Assembly (NCBI GenBank): GCA_903828235.1
Contig: CAIKLM010000155.1
Span: 23,610 to 87,609 of the forward strand
Direction: 5' to 3'
From: an uncultured beta proteobacterium
Lineage (GTDB): Bacteria > Pseudomonadota > Gammaproteobacteria > Burkholderiales > Burkholderiaceae_C
Length of the DNA: 64,000 bases
A program made the translations under genes and the position numbers. Every line of letters begins with the position of its first letter. Within the stretch, counting starts at the first letter, position 1. Positions 8,994 through 18,558 of the stretch are shown in pieces. Below the pieces are notes generated by a model that had not been told where the DNA came from, made no database searches, and saw only the letters and a list, made by a program, of their open reading frames with translations.

Positions 8994-10082
8994 TCAGTCG
9001 AAGCGCTGCGTCACGTCGCCGCCGCCCCAGGGCCGGCCTTCGACGTCGGCCACCTCGGCGCTCCAGCGCACCTGCGCGTGCGCGCCATTGACCAGCACCA
9101 TCTGCGGCGGCACGTGGCCGATGTCGACGTCGGCCAGCACCGGGCAGGGCAGGGTGCCGAAGGTCTGGCGCAGCGCGTCGTCGTGCTGCAGCTCGTGCGC
9201 GCCGGCCGGCTCGGGCGCGGCGCTGCGCCCCAGCAGCACCCCGGCCAGGCCGTCGAGCCAGCCGGCCCAGCGCAGCCGGTGGAAGGCGCGCACCACGTCG
9301 CCGGGGCTGCCCTCGGCGTTCTCCAGGTACAGGATCACGCCCTCGGTGCGGTGGCGCTCGATGAAGGCGGCGCCGTCGGCATGCACGCTGCCGGCCACGT
9401 GCACCAGGGTGTCCAGGCAGCCGCCGAACAGCCGGCCGTCGAAGGCCTCGCGCGCGCGGCCGTGCAGCGAGCGCCAGCGCGTGGGCTCGGTGAGCGCGTA
9501 GGTGCCGGAAGGCACGGTGGCGAAGTCGCTCCAGCCCTTCTGCCAGGCCCGGCTCTGGCGCTGGCGCAGCGCGTGGCCGGCCGGCAGCTGCAGGCCCTTG
9601 AGCGCCGCGCGCGTGAGCGGGTCGTCCTGGCCCGGCACCAGGTCCATCAGGCAGGGCCCGTGGGCGGTGGCCCAGCCCAGGCGCAGCGTCAGCGCCAGCA
9701 TCCAGGTGCTGGTGTCGCTGTAGCCCAGCACCCACTTGGGCCGCGCGCGTGCCAGCGCACCCCAGTCGAGCCGGTCGAGCAACTCCACCGCCCGCTCGCC
9801 GCCCCAGGGCGGGATGACGGCGTCGACGTCGTCGCGCATCAGCGCACGCTCCAGCTCGTCGGCCCGCTCATCGGCCGGGGCGCTGGCGCCCTGGCGCTCG
9901 TCGCGCAGGCACCGGCCCTCCTCGACTTCGAACCCGCGCGAGCGCAGGTCGGCCAGGCAGAGGTCCAGCCGCGCGTGCAGCCCCGGCTGCACGCCGGAGC
10001 TCGGCGCGGTCACGACGATGCGGCTGCCGGGCGCCAGCGGGCGGGGATAGCGGATCGGTCCGTGGTACGGCAAGGCGGACAT
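8994..10082 (-). CDS. Peptidase S66 family, MccF/LD-carboxypeptidase-like
   Basis: LAPGSRIVVTAPSSGV, VIPPWGGERAVELLDRLDW, WVLGYSDTSTWMLAL, LENAEGSPGDVVRAFHRL. Confidence 0.88.
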   Translation of the reverse strand: MSALPYHGPIRYPRPLAPGSRIVVTAPSSGVQPGLHARLDLCLADLRSRGFEVEEGRCLRDERQGASAPADERADELERALMRDDVDAVIPPWGGERAVELLDRLDWGALARARPKWVLGYSDTSTWMLALTLRLGWATAHGPCLMDLVPGQDDPLTRAALKGLQLPAGHALRQRQSRAWQKGWSDFATVPSGTYALTEPTRWRSLHGRAREAFDGRLFGGCLDTLVHVAGSVHADGAAFIERHRTEGVILYLENAEGSPGDVVRAFHRLRWAGWLDGLAGVLLGRSAAPEPAGAHELQHDDALRQTFGTLPCPVLADVDIGHVPPQMVLVNGAHAQVRWSAEVADVEGRPWGGGDVTQRFD

Positions 10083-10147
10083 GGCCGGCGATGATGCCCC
10101 GTTGTGGGGCGCCGGCGATGCGGGGTCGCCCTGAGTGTGCGGCCGCC

Positions 10148-11716
10148 TCAGCCCACGGCCGTCGCGGCCAGGCGGAACCGCCTGACCTGCGCCAGCAGCT
10201 CCTGCGCCTGCTGGTTCAGGCTGGCCGCGGCGGCGGCCGACTCCTCCACCAGGGCCGAGTTCTGCTGCGTCATCTGGTCCATCTGCTGCACCGCCGCGCC
10301 CACCTGCGTGATGCCGGTGGTCTGCTCGGTGGTGGCGTGGCGGATCTCGCCCATCAGCGAGCGCATGCGCTCGATGGCCTGCACGATCTCGCCCATCGTC
10401 GTGCCGGCCTGTTCCACCAGCGCCGTGCCCTCGTCCACCTGCTCGACGCTGTTGCCGATGAGCTGCTTGATCTCGCGCGCCGCGGCGGCCGAGCGCTGCG
10501 CCAGCGTGCGCACCTCGGCGGCCACCACCGCAAAGCCGCGGCCGGCGTCGCCGGCGCGCGCCGCCTCGACCGCAGCGTTCAGGGCCAGGATGTTGGTCTG
10601 GAACGCGATGCCGTCGATGGTGCCGATGATGTCGGCGATGCGCTGGCTGCCGGCGTCGATCTGCCGCATCGTCGCCACCACGCGCGCCATGACCTCGCCG
10701 CCGCGGCCGGCCACCGCGCCCGCACCCTGGGCGAACTCGGCCGCCTGCACCGTGGTCTGCGTGTTGGCCTGCACCGTGTGCGTGAGCTGCTGCATGGTCG
10801 CGGCGGTCTGCTGCAGGTTGCTGGCCTGCTGCTCGGTGCGCGCCGACAGGTCGCCGTTGCCGGCCGCGATCTGCTGCGCCGCGCCGGCCACGCCCGAGGC
10901 GCTGGCCTGCACGGCCGTCACCATCTCGCACATGCTGTCGTGCATGCGCTGCATGGCCTCGACGAGCTGCCCGACCTCGTCCTGGCCCTGCAGTTCGGCG
11001 GTCCGCTCCACGCGCAGCGTCAGGTCGCCGCCGGCCATGCGCAGCGCGCAGTCGCGCACGTAGGCGATGGGCCGCACCAACGAGCGCGTGAGCAGCACGC
11101 CCAGCACCGCGGCCAGCAGCAGCGAGGCCGCCGCCACGCCGGCCATCCAGGCCAGACCCCGGCCGAACACGGCCTGGGCCGAGTCGCTGGCGGCGTCGAC
11201 GCGCGCCTTGAGTTGGGCCATGTTGGCGGCCAGCGCCGCCTGCCAGCGGTTGGTGGCCGGGATGGACTCGGCCAGCAGCAGGGCCACGGCCTGCCGGTCG
11301 TCGTCGGCCTGGGCCAGTTCCAGAACGCGGTCGTTCACGCGGCGGGCCTGCTGCGCGGCGGCCTCGATGTCGGCGCGCAGCCGGCGCGCCTGCTCGCTCG
11401 GGGGGTGGCCCTGCAGCGCGCGCCAGGCCTCGTCGTAGGCCTGGCGGGCGGCCTGGATCTTGGCCACCTCGGCTGCACGCGCGGGGCCGTCGTCGAGCAG
11501 GATGACGGTCCGCATCACGCGGGCGACGGTGTGGGTCTGCTCCGACAGCGCCACCGTCAGCGCGTAGCGCTCGACGGCATCGTCGCTGGCCCGCACCTCG
11601 GCCTTGAGCGACTTCAGCGCGAAGGTGCCGGTGGCGGCGCCCAGCACGAGCAGCAGGCACAGGCCGCCGAGCACCGCGGCAAGGCGGCGGCCGATCGGGA
11701 AGTGGGACAAACGCAT
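10148..11716 (-). CDS. Methyl-accepting chemotaxis protein
   Basis: 4HB-like N-terminus, HAMP, signalling hairpin [51 protein letters not shown]. Confidence 0.96.
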   Translation of the reverse strand: MRLSHFPIGRRLAAVLGGLCLLLVLGAATGTFALKSLKAEVRASDDAVERYALTVALSEQTHTVARVMRTVILLDDGPARAAEVAKIQAARQAYDEAWRALQGHPPSEQARRLRADIEAAAQQARRVNDRVLELAQADDDRQAVALLLAESIPATNRWQAALAANMAQLKARVDAASDSAQAVFGRGLAWMAGVAAASLLLAAVLGVLLTRSLVRPIAYVRDCALRMAGGDLTLRVERTAELQGQDEVGQLVEAMQRMHDSMCEMVTAVQASASGVAGAAQQIAAGNGDLSARTEQQASNLQQTAATMQQLTHTVQANTQTTVQAAEFAQGAGAVAGRGGEVMARVVATMRQIDAGSQRIADIIGTIDGIAFQTNILALNAAVEAARAGDAGRGFAVVAAEVRTLAQRSAAAAREIKQLIGNSVEQVDEGTALVEQAGTTMGEIVQAIERMRSLMGEIRHATTEQTTGITQVGAAVQQMDQMTQQNSALVEESAAAAASLNQQAQELLAQVRRFRLAATAVG

Positions 11717-11922
11717 GGGCACCCTTCGGGCAGAGGTTTTACTGCGGTGCATATCGGACGGAGCAGTCGCGAAATGAACCGTCGGTCGTATTTGGCTGAT
11801 ATGGGAGCAGGGTCTTGCGGGTGCGGTGGCGGCACGGGTGTGGCTTTCTGCCGGGAGAACCGGGCCGCCGCGGGGGCTTGGCAGCGGCGGCCGCCTCTGC
11901 CGCCCATGTTGAAATGCCTTTC

Positions 11923-14829
11923 ATGACACCTCAGGAGTTCGTCGCCAAGTGGCGGCCCGGCACGCCCTCGCACGGCCTGAGCGAGCGCGCCGGGGCGCAG
12001 CCGCACTTCATCGACCTGTGCCGCGCGCTGGGCGTGCCCGAGCCTGGCGAGCCCGAGCGCTACTGCTTCGAGCGCGGCGTCACCAAGACGGGCAGCGCCG
12101 CCGCGCGCACGGACGGCTTTGCCGACGTGTGGCTGAAGGGCCACTTCGCCTGGGAGTACAAGCGCCCCGGCCGCAGCCTGGGGGAAGCGCTCAAGCAATT
12201 GATGATGTACGCGCTGCCGCTGGAAAGCCCGCCGCTGCTGGTGGTGTGCGACCGCGTCAGCCTGGAGGTGCACACGCACTTCACCGGCACGCCCAGCGAG
12301 CGCCACGTGTTCGACCTGGCCCAGCTGGCCGACCCCGCCATGCAGCAGCGCCTGCGCACGCTGTGGACGGCGCCCGAGGCCTGGCGGCCGAAGCTCAGCA
12401 ACCGCGAGATCACCGAGCAGGCCGCGCGCACCTTTGCGGCCACCGCCGAGCGGCTGCGCGCCGCCGGCATACCGGCCGAGGTGGTGAGCCACTTTCTTAC
12501 GCAGTGCGTGTTCTGCTTCTTTGCCGAGGACGTGGGCCTGCTGCCCGAGCGCCTGTTCGAGCGGCTGATGCACGCGCGCGTGAGCGCCGCGCAGACGGCG
12601 GCGCAGCTGGCCACGCTGCTGGCCACCATGCGCGACGGCGGCCTGTTCGGCGTGGCCGCCGTGCCCTGGTTCAACGGCGGCCTGTTCGCCGACGTGAACG
12701 TGCCGCCGCTGGCCGAGGCCGACATCGCCGCGCTGCGCACCGCCAGCACGCTGGACTGGAGCGCCATCGACCCCAGCATCTTCGGCACGCTGTTCGAGCG
12801 CGGGCTGGACCCGGCCAAGCGCGCGCAGCTGGGCGCGCACTACACCGACCCGGCCACCATCGCGCGGCTGGTGGAGCCGGTGGTGACGCGGCCGCTGCTG
12901 GCCGAATGGGCCGTGGCGCGCGGCGGCGTGGCCGCGGCGCTCGCCAAAAGCAAGAAGCACGGCGACAAGGCCTGGCAGCAGGCGCAGGCCGCGTTCGCGG
13001 GCTTCCTGGAGCGGCTGCGCTGGTACAAGGTGCTCGACCCCGCCTGCGGCAGCGGCAACTTCCTGTACCTGGCGCTGAAGGCGCTGAAGGACGTGGAGCA
13101 CCAGGTCAACCTCGAGGCCGAGGCCCTGGGCCTGGAGCGGCAGATCGACGGCACCGGCCCGCACAACGTGCTGGGCATCGAGCTGAACGAATACGCAGCC
13201 GAGCTGGCGCGCGTGACGGTGTGGATCGGCGAGCTGCAGTGGCGCGTGCAGCGCGGCTACCCCTTCAAGCTGGACCCGGTGCTGGAGCCGCTGGATCACA
13301 TCGAGTGTCGGGATGCGGTGCTGGCGGGTGATGGCCAGCCGGCGCACTGGCCCAGCGCCGATGCCGTGGTGGGCAACCCGCCCTTCGTGGGCGACAAGAA
13401 GATGCGCGCCGAGCTGGGCGACGCCTACACCGAGGCGCTGCGCGCGGCCTACAAGGGGCGGGTGCCGGGCGGGGCGGACCTGGTGTGCTACTGGTTCGAG
13501 CAGGCGCGGCGGGCTATTGAACAGGGGCGGCTGCAGCGCGCGGGGCTGGTGGCGACGAACTCCATCCGCGGCGGCAGGAACCGCGAGGTGCTGGATGCCA
13601 TCGTGAAGCAGACGCGCATCTTCGAGGCCTGGAGCGACGAGGCCTGGGTGAATGACGGGGCGGCGGTGCGGGTGTCGTTGGTGGCGTTTGGGGAGTCGTT
13701 GCAGCCTCAGACGCTAAATGGCAGCCGCGTTCCCGCGATCAACAGTGATCTCACGTCGCAAGCCGCTGACCTGACCTCTGCGACACGGCTATCCGAGAAC
13801 CGGGGCGGGTGCTACTACACGACAGTGAAGGCAGGTAGCTTCGATGTAGCCGGTGATGTGGCTCGTGCTTGGCTGTCTCAGCCGAATCCACATCAGCGAC
13901 CGAACAGCGACGTTGTCAGGCCCTGGATGAACGCGATGGACTTGACCCGCCGCAGCGCCGACAAGTGGGTCGTTGACTTCGGTTGCGAGATGGGGCTCGA
14001 CGATTCGACGCTCTATGAGGTGCCTTTCTCGCACGTACTTGAACACGTCAAGCCGGAACGCGATCAGACCCGACGGGACAAGTACCGCAACATTTGGTGG
14101 CAGTTCGCTGAGCCGATTCCAGGACTGCGACGCGCGCTCAAGGGTGTGGACCGTTTCATCGCGACGCCTGCTGTCGCAAAGCATCGGGTATTCGCTTGGG
14201 TTTCTTCCGCCGTAGTGCCGGACCACGCTCTGATGGCAATCGCCCGCGCCGACGACACCACCTTCGGCGTCCTGCACAGCCGCCTGCACGAACTCTGGTC
14301 GCTGCGCATGTGCACCTGGATGGGCAAGGGCAACGACCCCCGCTACACCCCCACCACCTGCTTCGAGACCTTCCCCTTCCCCGCCGGCCTCACCCCCGCC
14401 GACACCGCCCACCAGCGCACCGAGCCGCTCGCCAGCGGCGCCCTCATCCCGGCCGAGCTGCCGCCCGCCGTGCGCGCCCACGCCGAGGCCATCGCCCAGG
14501 CCGCCCACCGCCTGGTGGCCCTGCGCGAGGCCTGGCTCAACCCGCCGGAGTGGACCGTGCGCGTGCCCGAGGTCGTGCCGCTGGGCCTGGCCACCAGCCC
14601 CTACCCCGAGCGCATCGTCGCCCGCCCCGGCTTCGAGGCCGAACTGGCCAAGCGCACGCTCACCAACCTGTACAACCAGCGCCCCACCTGGCTGGCCCAG
14701 GCCCACGAGGCGCTGGACGCCGCCGTGGCCCCCGCCTACGGCTGGGCCGACTGGGCGCCCGCGATGCCCGACGACGAGATCCTGCGCCGGCTGCTGGCGC
14801 TCAACCGCGAGCGGGCCGGGGCTGGATAA
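11923..14829 (+). CDS. MmeI-like (type IIL/IIG) single-chain restriction-modification protein / DNA methyltransferase
   Basis: N-terminal PD-(D/E)XK-like DGFADVWLKGHFAWEYK; VLDPACGSGNFLYLALKALKDVE; VVGNPPFVGDKKM; MmeI-like TRD (WVNDGAAVRVSLVAFG ... GKGNDPRYTPTTCFETFPFP). Confidence 0.92.
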   Translation: MTPQEFVAKWRPGTPSHGLSERAGAQPHFIDLCRALGVPEPGEPERYCFERGVTKTGSAAARTDGFADVWLKGHFAWEYKRPGRSLGEALKQLMMYALPLESPPLLVVCDRVSLEVHTHFTGTPSERHVFDLAQLADPAMQQRLRTLWTAPEAWRPKLSNREITEQAARTFAATAERLRAAGIPAEVVSHFLTQCVFCFFAEDVGLLPERLFERLMHARVSAAQTAAQLATLLATMRDGGLFGVAAVPWFNGGLFADVNVPPLAEADIAALRTASTLDWSAIDPSIFGTLFERGLDPAKRAQLGAHYTDPATIARLVEPVVTRPLLAEWAVARGGVAAALAKSKKHGDKAWQQAQAAFAGFLERLRWYKVLDPACGSGNFLYLALKALKDVEHQVNLEAEALGLERQIDGTGPHNVLGIELNEYAAELARVTVWIGELQWRVQRGYPFKLDPVLEPLDHIECRDAVLAGDGQPAHWPSADAVVGNPPFVGDKKMRAELGDAYTEALRAAYKGRVPGGADLVCYWFEQARRAIEQGRLQRAGLVATNSIRGGRNREVLDAIVKQTRIFEAWSDEAWVNDGAAVRVSLVAFGESLQPQTLNGSRVPAINSDLTSQAADLTSATRLSENRGGCYYTTVKAGSFDVAGDVARAWLSQPNPHQRPNSDVVRPWMNAMDLTRRSADKWVVDFGCEMGLDDSTLYEVPFSHVLEHVKPERDQTRRDKYRNIWWQFAEPIPGLRRALKGVDRFIATPAVAKHRVFAWVSSAVVPDHALMAIARADDTTFGVLHSRLHELWSLRMCTWMGKGNDPRYTPTTCFETFPFPAGLTPADTAHQRTEPLASGALIPAELPPAVRAHAEAIAQAAHRLVALREAWLNPPEWTVRVPEVVPLGLATSPYPERIVARPGFEAELAKRTLTNLYNQRPTWLAQAHEALDAAVAPAYGWADWAPAMPDDEILRRLLALNRERAGAG

Positions 14830-14836
14830 TCCCGCC

Positions 14837-15181
14837 ATGGACGCGCCCGCACTGCCCCGCTGTCTGCTCGAGCACCTCGGCGACATCGAGCGCCTGTGCC
14901 AAGCCTACGGCGTGGCGCGGCTCGAGGTCTTCGGTTCCGCTGCCGACGGCCGTTTCGACCCCGCGCGCAGCGACGTCGATCTCATCGTCGATCTCGCCCC
15001 TGAAACCACGCGCGGCCTGGCCGAACGCTTTTTCGGCCTTTCTGACGCGCTCGAATCCGTGCTGGGCCGCAAGGTCGACCTGCTCACCGACGCGTCCATC
15101 CGCAACCCCTACCTGCGGCGCTCGGTGGACGCGAGCCGGCGCGAGATCTATGTCCACTCGCCTGCTGAAGCATCTGGCTGA
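14837..15181 (+). CDS. mntA: MntA-like nucleotidyltransferase (MNT) antitoxin
   Basis: VARLEVFGSAADGRFDPARSDVDLIVDL (GSx11DxD type); starts 7 nt after RM stop. Confidence 0.88.
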   Translation: MDAPALPRCLLEHLGDIERLCQAYGVARLEVFGSAADGRFDPARSDVDLIVDLAPETTRGLAERFFGLSDALESVLGRKVDLLTDASIRNPYLRRSVDASRREIYVHSPAEASG

Positions 15182-15497
15182 CGCCGAGGCGGCAGCGGGG
15201 CTGGCGCTGGAGTTCATCGGCGGACTCGAACTCGCCGAGTACCGCGCGTCGGCCCTGGTCCGCTCGGCCGTGGAACGGCAGGTGGAGGTCGTGGGCGAGG
15301 CCTTTCGCCGGGCGCTAAACGAGGACGAGGCCCTGCGCGAACGCCTGCCCGAGGCAGCCTTGGCCGTGGCCATCCGGAACCGCATCGCCCACGGCTACGA
15401 CTCCATCGACGACGCCATCGTCCACGAGACCGTGAGCCAGCGCTTCGTGGGCTTGCGCGACGCGTTGCGCCGGGAGATGGCCGCGCGCGGCGGCTGA
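15150..15497 (+). CDS. hepT: HepT-like HEPN (DUF86) toxin
   Basis: RNRIAHGYDSID carries RNxxxH HEPN motif; overlaps the mntA 3' end by 32 nt. Confidence 0.9.
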   Translation: MSTRLLKHLADAEAAAGLALEFIGGLELAEYRASALVRSAVERQVEVVGEAFRRALNEDEALRERLPEAALAVAIRNRIAHGYDSIDDAIVHETVSQRFVGLRDALRREMAARGG

Positions 15498-15515
15498 ACC
15501 TTTGCTGGGGTTGCC

Positions 15516-16115
15516 GTGAAGACACTGGTTCCTTCTCGGCCGCTGGACGCTGCGGAGTTCCTGGCCTGGGACGCGACGCAGACCATCCGCCATGAGTTCT
15601 TGGGCGGCGAGGTGTGGCCGAGGCAGGGCTCGCATGAGCGCCACGTGATGGCAGCCGGCAACATCGCCATCGCGCTGCGCCGGCACTTGGCCGGCACCCC
15701 CTGCCGCACCTTCATCACCGACATGAAGCTTCGCGTCGAGGCCGTCGACGCGTTTCTCTACCCCGACGTGATGGTGACCTGCAGCGCGCGCGATGCGGGC
15801 GATCCGTTGGTCAAGCGCGAGCCGGTGCTGCTGGTGGAGGTGCTGTCACCCGCCACGGCCGCCTTCGACCGCGGCGACAAGTTCGCGGCGTACCGCAGCC
15901 TGGATTCGCTGCGCGAGGTGCTGCTCGTGGACCCCGACCTGCGGCGCTGCGACCTGTTCAGGCGACAAGCCGTGGACGGCGGCGAGGCCTGGGTGCTGCA
16001 CCCGAGCGCGCCGGGCGAGGGGGTCGAGCTGGTGTCGGTAGGGCTGGCGGTGACAGCTGATGCGCTGTGGGCGGAGGTGCCTGCGTTGGTTTCGCCTCGG
16101 TCGTCGGGCGTCTGA
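15516..16115 (+). CDS. Uma2 family (DUF820) endonuclease-like protein
   Basis: RHEFLGGEVW, FLYPDVMVTC, PVLLVEVLSPATAAFDRGDKFAAYRSLDSLREVLLVDPD. Confidence 0.9.
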   Translation: MKTLVPSRPLDAAEFLAWDATQTIRHEFLGGEVWPRQGSHERHVMAAGNIAIALRRHLAGTPCRTFITDMKLRVEAVDAFLYPDVMVTCSARDAGDPLVKREPVLLVEVLSPATAAFDRGDKFAAYRSLDSLREVLLVDPDLRRCDLFRRQAVDGGEAWVLHPSAPGEGVELVSVGLAVTADALWAEVPALVSPRSSGV

Positions 16116-16122
16116 AAGCAAC

Positions 16123-16146
16123 GACGGGCGACTCCCGTCGCCCGTC
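16123..16146 (+). terminator. Perfect 10-bp stem hairpin downstream of the Uma2 gene
   Basis: gacgggcgac-tccc-gtcgcccgtc, 8 nt after the CDS; no clear U-tract. Confidence 0.45.
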
Positions 16147-16199
16147 AAGTCGGCCGCTTCGCGGTGAATTGCGTTGGCTACGGCCGGGCCGGGGGCCCT

Positions 16200-16220
16200 T
16201 AACTTTGCTGCGCAAAGTTA
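16200..16220. terminator. Perfect hairpin between convergent Uma2 gene and metK
   Basis: taactttgc-tgc-gcaaagtta, 9-bp stem and 3-nt loop. Confidence 0.45.
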
Positions 16221-16261
16221 GCCTGCGCCGAAGAACCGCCAAGCTCGCTTCGCTCGGGGCC

Positions 16262-17443
16262 TTACAGGCCCGCAGCCGCGCGCAGCGCGGCCGCCTTGTC
16301 GGTTCTTTCCCAGCTGAACTCCGGCTCCTCGCGGCCGAAGTGCCCGTAGGCCGCGGTCTTCTCGTAGATCGGGCGCAGCAGGTCCAGCATCTGGATGATG
16401 CCCTTGGGCCGCAGGTCGAAGTGCTCCTGCACCAGCGCGGCGATCTTGTCGTCGGCGATCTTGCCCGTGCCCTCGGTGTAGATGGTCACGTTCATGGGCT
16501 TGGCCACGCCAATGGCGTAGGCCACCTGCACCTGGCACTGCTTGGCCAGGCCCGCGGCCACCACGTTCTTGGCCACGTAGCGCGCGGCGTAGGCGGCCGA
16601 GCGGTCCACCTTGGACGGGTCCTTGCCGCTGAAGGCGCCGCCGCCGTGCGGGCAGGCGCCGCCGTAGGTGTCGACGATGATCTTGCGGCCCGTCAGGCCG
16701 CAGTCACCCTGCGGGCCGCCGATGACGAAGCGGCCCGTGGGGTTGACGAGGTAGCGCGTGTTCTGCAGCCACGCCTGGGGCAGCACCGGCTTGATGATCT
16801 CCTCGATCACGGCCTCGTAGAAGCTGGCCTTCAGCCGCGTGGCCGTCTCGCTCTGGTCGGGGCTGTGCTGGGTGGAGAGCACCACGGTGTCGATGCTGTG
16901 CGGCTTGCCGTCGACGTAGCGCATCGTCACCTGGCTCTTGGCGTCGGGGCGCAGGAAGGGCAGCTTGCCGTTCTTGCGCAGCTCGGCCTGGCGCTCCACC
17001 AGCCGGTGCGCGTAGTAGATGGGCGCCGGCATCAGCTCGGGCGTCTCGTCGCAGGCGTAGCCGAACATCAGGCCCTGGTCGCCGGCGCCGGTGTTCAGGT
17101 GGTCGTCCGACGCGTGGTCCACGCCCTGCGCGATGTCGTTGCTCTGCTTGTCGTAGCAGACCATCACCGCGCAGCCCTTGTAGTCGATGCCGTACTCGGT
17201 GTTGTCGTAGCCGATGCGCTTGATGGTGTCGCGCGCCACCTGGATGTAGTCGACGTGCGCGTTGGTGGTGATCTCGCCGGCCAGCACCACGAGGCCGGTG
17301 TTGGTCAGCGTCTCGGCGGCCACGCGGCTGCGCGGGTCCTGCTTGAAGATGGCGTCGAGGATGGCGTCCGAGATCTGGTCGGCCACCTTGTCGGGGTGGC
17401 CCTCGGAGACGCTTTCAGAGGTGAAGAGGAAGTCGTTCGCCAC
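16262..17443 (-). CDS. metK: S-adenosylmethionine synthase
   Basis: [70 protein letters not shown]. Confidence 0.98.
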   Translation of the reverse strand: MANDFLFTSESVSEGHPDKVADQISDAILDAIFKQDPRSRVAAETLTNTGLVVLAGEITTNAHVDYIQVARDTIKRIGYDNTEYGIDYKGCAVMVCYDKQSNDIAQGVDHASDDHLNTGAGDQGLMFGYACDETPELMPAPIYYAHRLVERQAELRKNGKLPFLRPDAKSQVTMRYVDGKPHSIDTVVLSTQHSPDQSETATRLKASFYEAVIEEIIKPVLPQAWLQNTRYLVNPTGRFVIGGPQGDCGLTGRKIIVDTYGGACPHGGGAFSGKDPSKVDRSAAYAARYVAKNVVAAGLAKQCQVQVAYAIGVAKPMNVTIYTEGTGKIADDKIAALVQEHFDLRPKGIIQMLDLLRPIYEKTAAYGHFGREEPEFSWERTDKAAALRAAAGL

Positions 17444-17658
17444 GGTGGGGCTCCTGGAGTGAGTGGTTTGCTGAACCTGCGTCGTCGCTGTTCAGAGACC
17501 TTCCGGAACCTGCGGCGAACGCTTTAGCGGCTTTGGTTGGCAGGCCCGGCGCCGTGGCGCCCGGTGTGCCCTGCGCGGCCTCGGTATCCTTCGGCCCCGC
17601 TGATCGCCCCGCAAGTTGTCCTTTAACTCGGCGATCGCGCGATGATATCGAAGACCCC

Positions 17659-18558
17659 GTGCCGCACACCCTCCTCGCCTGGCTCGCCCGCCGCCACCTG
17701 CGGCATTTGCACGTGACCGGTGCCGCACTGGGCTGGGTGGCCTACCTGGGCTCGGGGGTGTACCGGCGGCGGCTGCGGGCCAATGCGGCGCGCGCCGGCG
17801 TGGTCGCCGCCGACCGCCGGCGCTCGGTGGCCGAGGCCGGCAAGATGGTGATGGAACTGCCGCGCCTGTGGCTGCGCCCGCACGACGAGCCCATCGCCGA
17901 CCCGCTGGCCTGGCACGGGGCCGAACTGATCGACGCCGCGCTCGCGCGCGGCCGCGGGCTGATGCTGCTGACCGCGCACCTGGGCAGCTTCGAGGTGGCG
18001 GCGCAGGCCTACGCCGAGCGCTGGGGCGCGCAGCAGCCCATGACGGCCCTGTACCGCCCAGCCCGCCAGCCGTGGCTGCGCGGGGTGATGGAGCGCTCGC
18101 GCCACCGCCCGGGCCTGCTGACGGCGCCGGCCAGCCTGGCCGGCGTGCGCCAGCTGATGCGCGCGCTCAAGGGTGGCCAGGTGGTGGGCATGCTGCCCGA
18201 CCAGGTGCCGCCCGAGGGCCTTGGCGTGTGGGCGCCGTTCTTCGGCGAGCCCGCGTACACGATGACCCTGGCGGCACGCCTTGCGGCGCAGACGGGCTGC
18301 GAGCTGCTGCTGATCACGGTGCAGCGGCGCGCACGGGGCGGCGGCTACGACATCCACGTGGCGCCGCTGCCCGAGCCGCTGCCGCCGCCGGCGCCGCCGG
18401 CGCCGGGCCCGGGCCCCGCCGCCGAGGCCGCCTGGACGCTGGCCGCCGCCACCGTGCTGAACCGCGCGATGGAGTGGCAGATCGGGCGTCTGCCCAGCCA
18501 GTACCTGTGGGGCTACCACCGCTTCAAGCAGCCGCGCCGGCTGGAGGCCGGGGCGTGA
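17659..18558 (+). CDS. Lysophospholipid acyltransferase family (LpxL/HtrB-like)
   Basis: LLTAHLGSFEVAAQAYAERW, MLPDQVPPEGLGVWAPFFGEPAYTMTLAARLA. Confidence 0.92.
   Translation: MPHTLLAWLARRHLRHLHVTGAALGWVAYLGSGVYRRRLRANAARAGVVAADRRRSVAEAGKMVMELPRLWLRPHDEPIADPLAWHGAELIDAALARGRGLMLLTAHLGSFEVAAQAYAERWGAQQPMTALYRPARQPWLRGVMERSRHRPGLLTAPASLAGVRQLMRALKGGQVVGMLPDQVPPEGLGVWAPFFGEPAYTMTLAARLAAQTGCELLLITVQRRARGGGYDIHVAPLPEPLPPPAPPAPGPGPAAEAAWTLAAATVLNRAMEWQIGRLPSQYLWGYHRFKQPRRLEAGA

Noticed and set aside
16262-17443. metK as a functional part of the adjacent methyltransferase defence cluster
   Set aside because: metK is convergent with the cluster, separated by hairpins, and lies next to LpxL/dapF genes as expected for a housekeeping gene.
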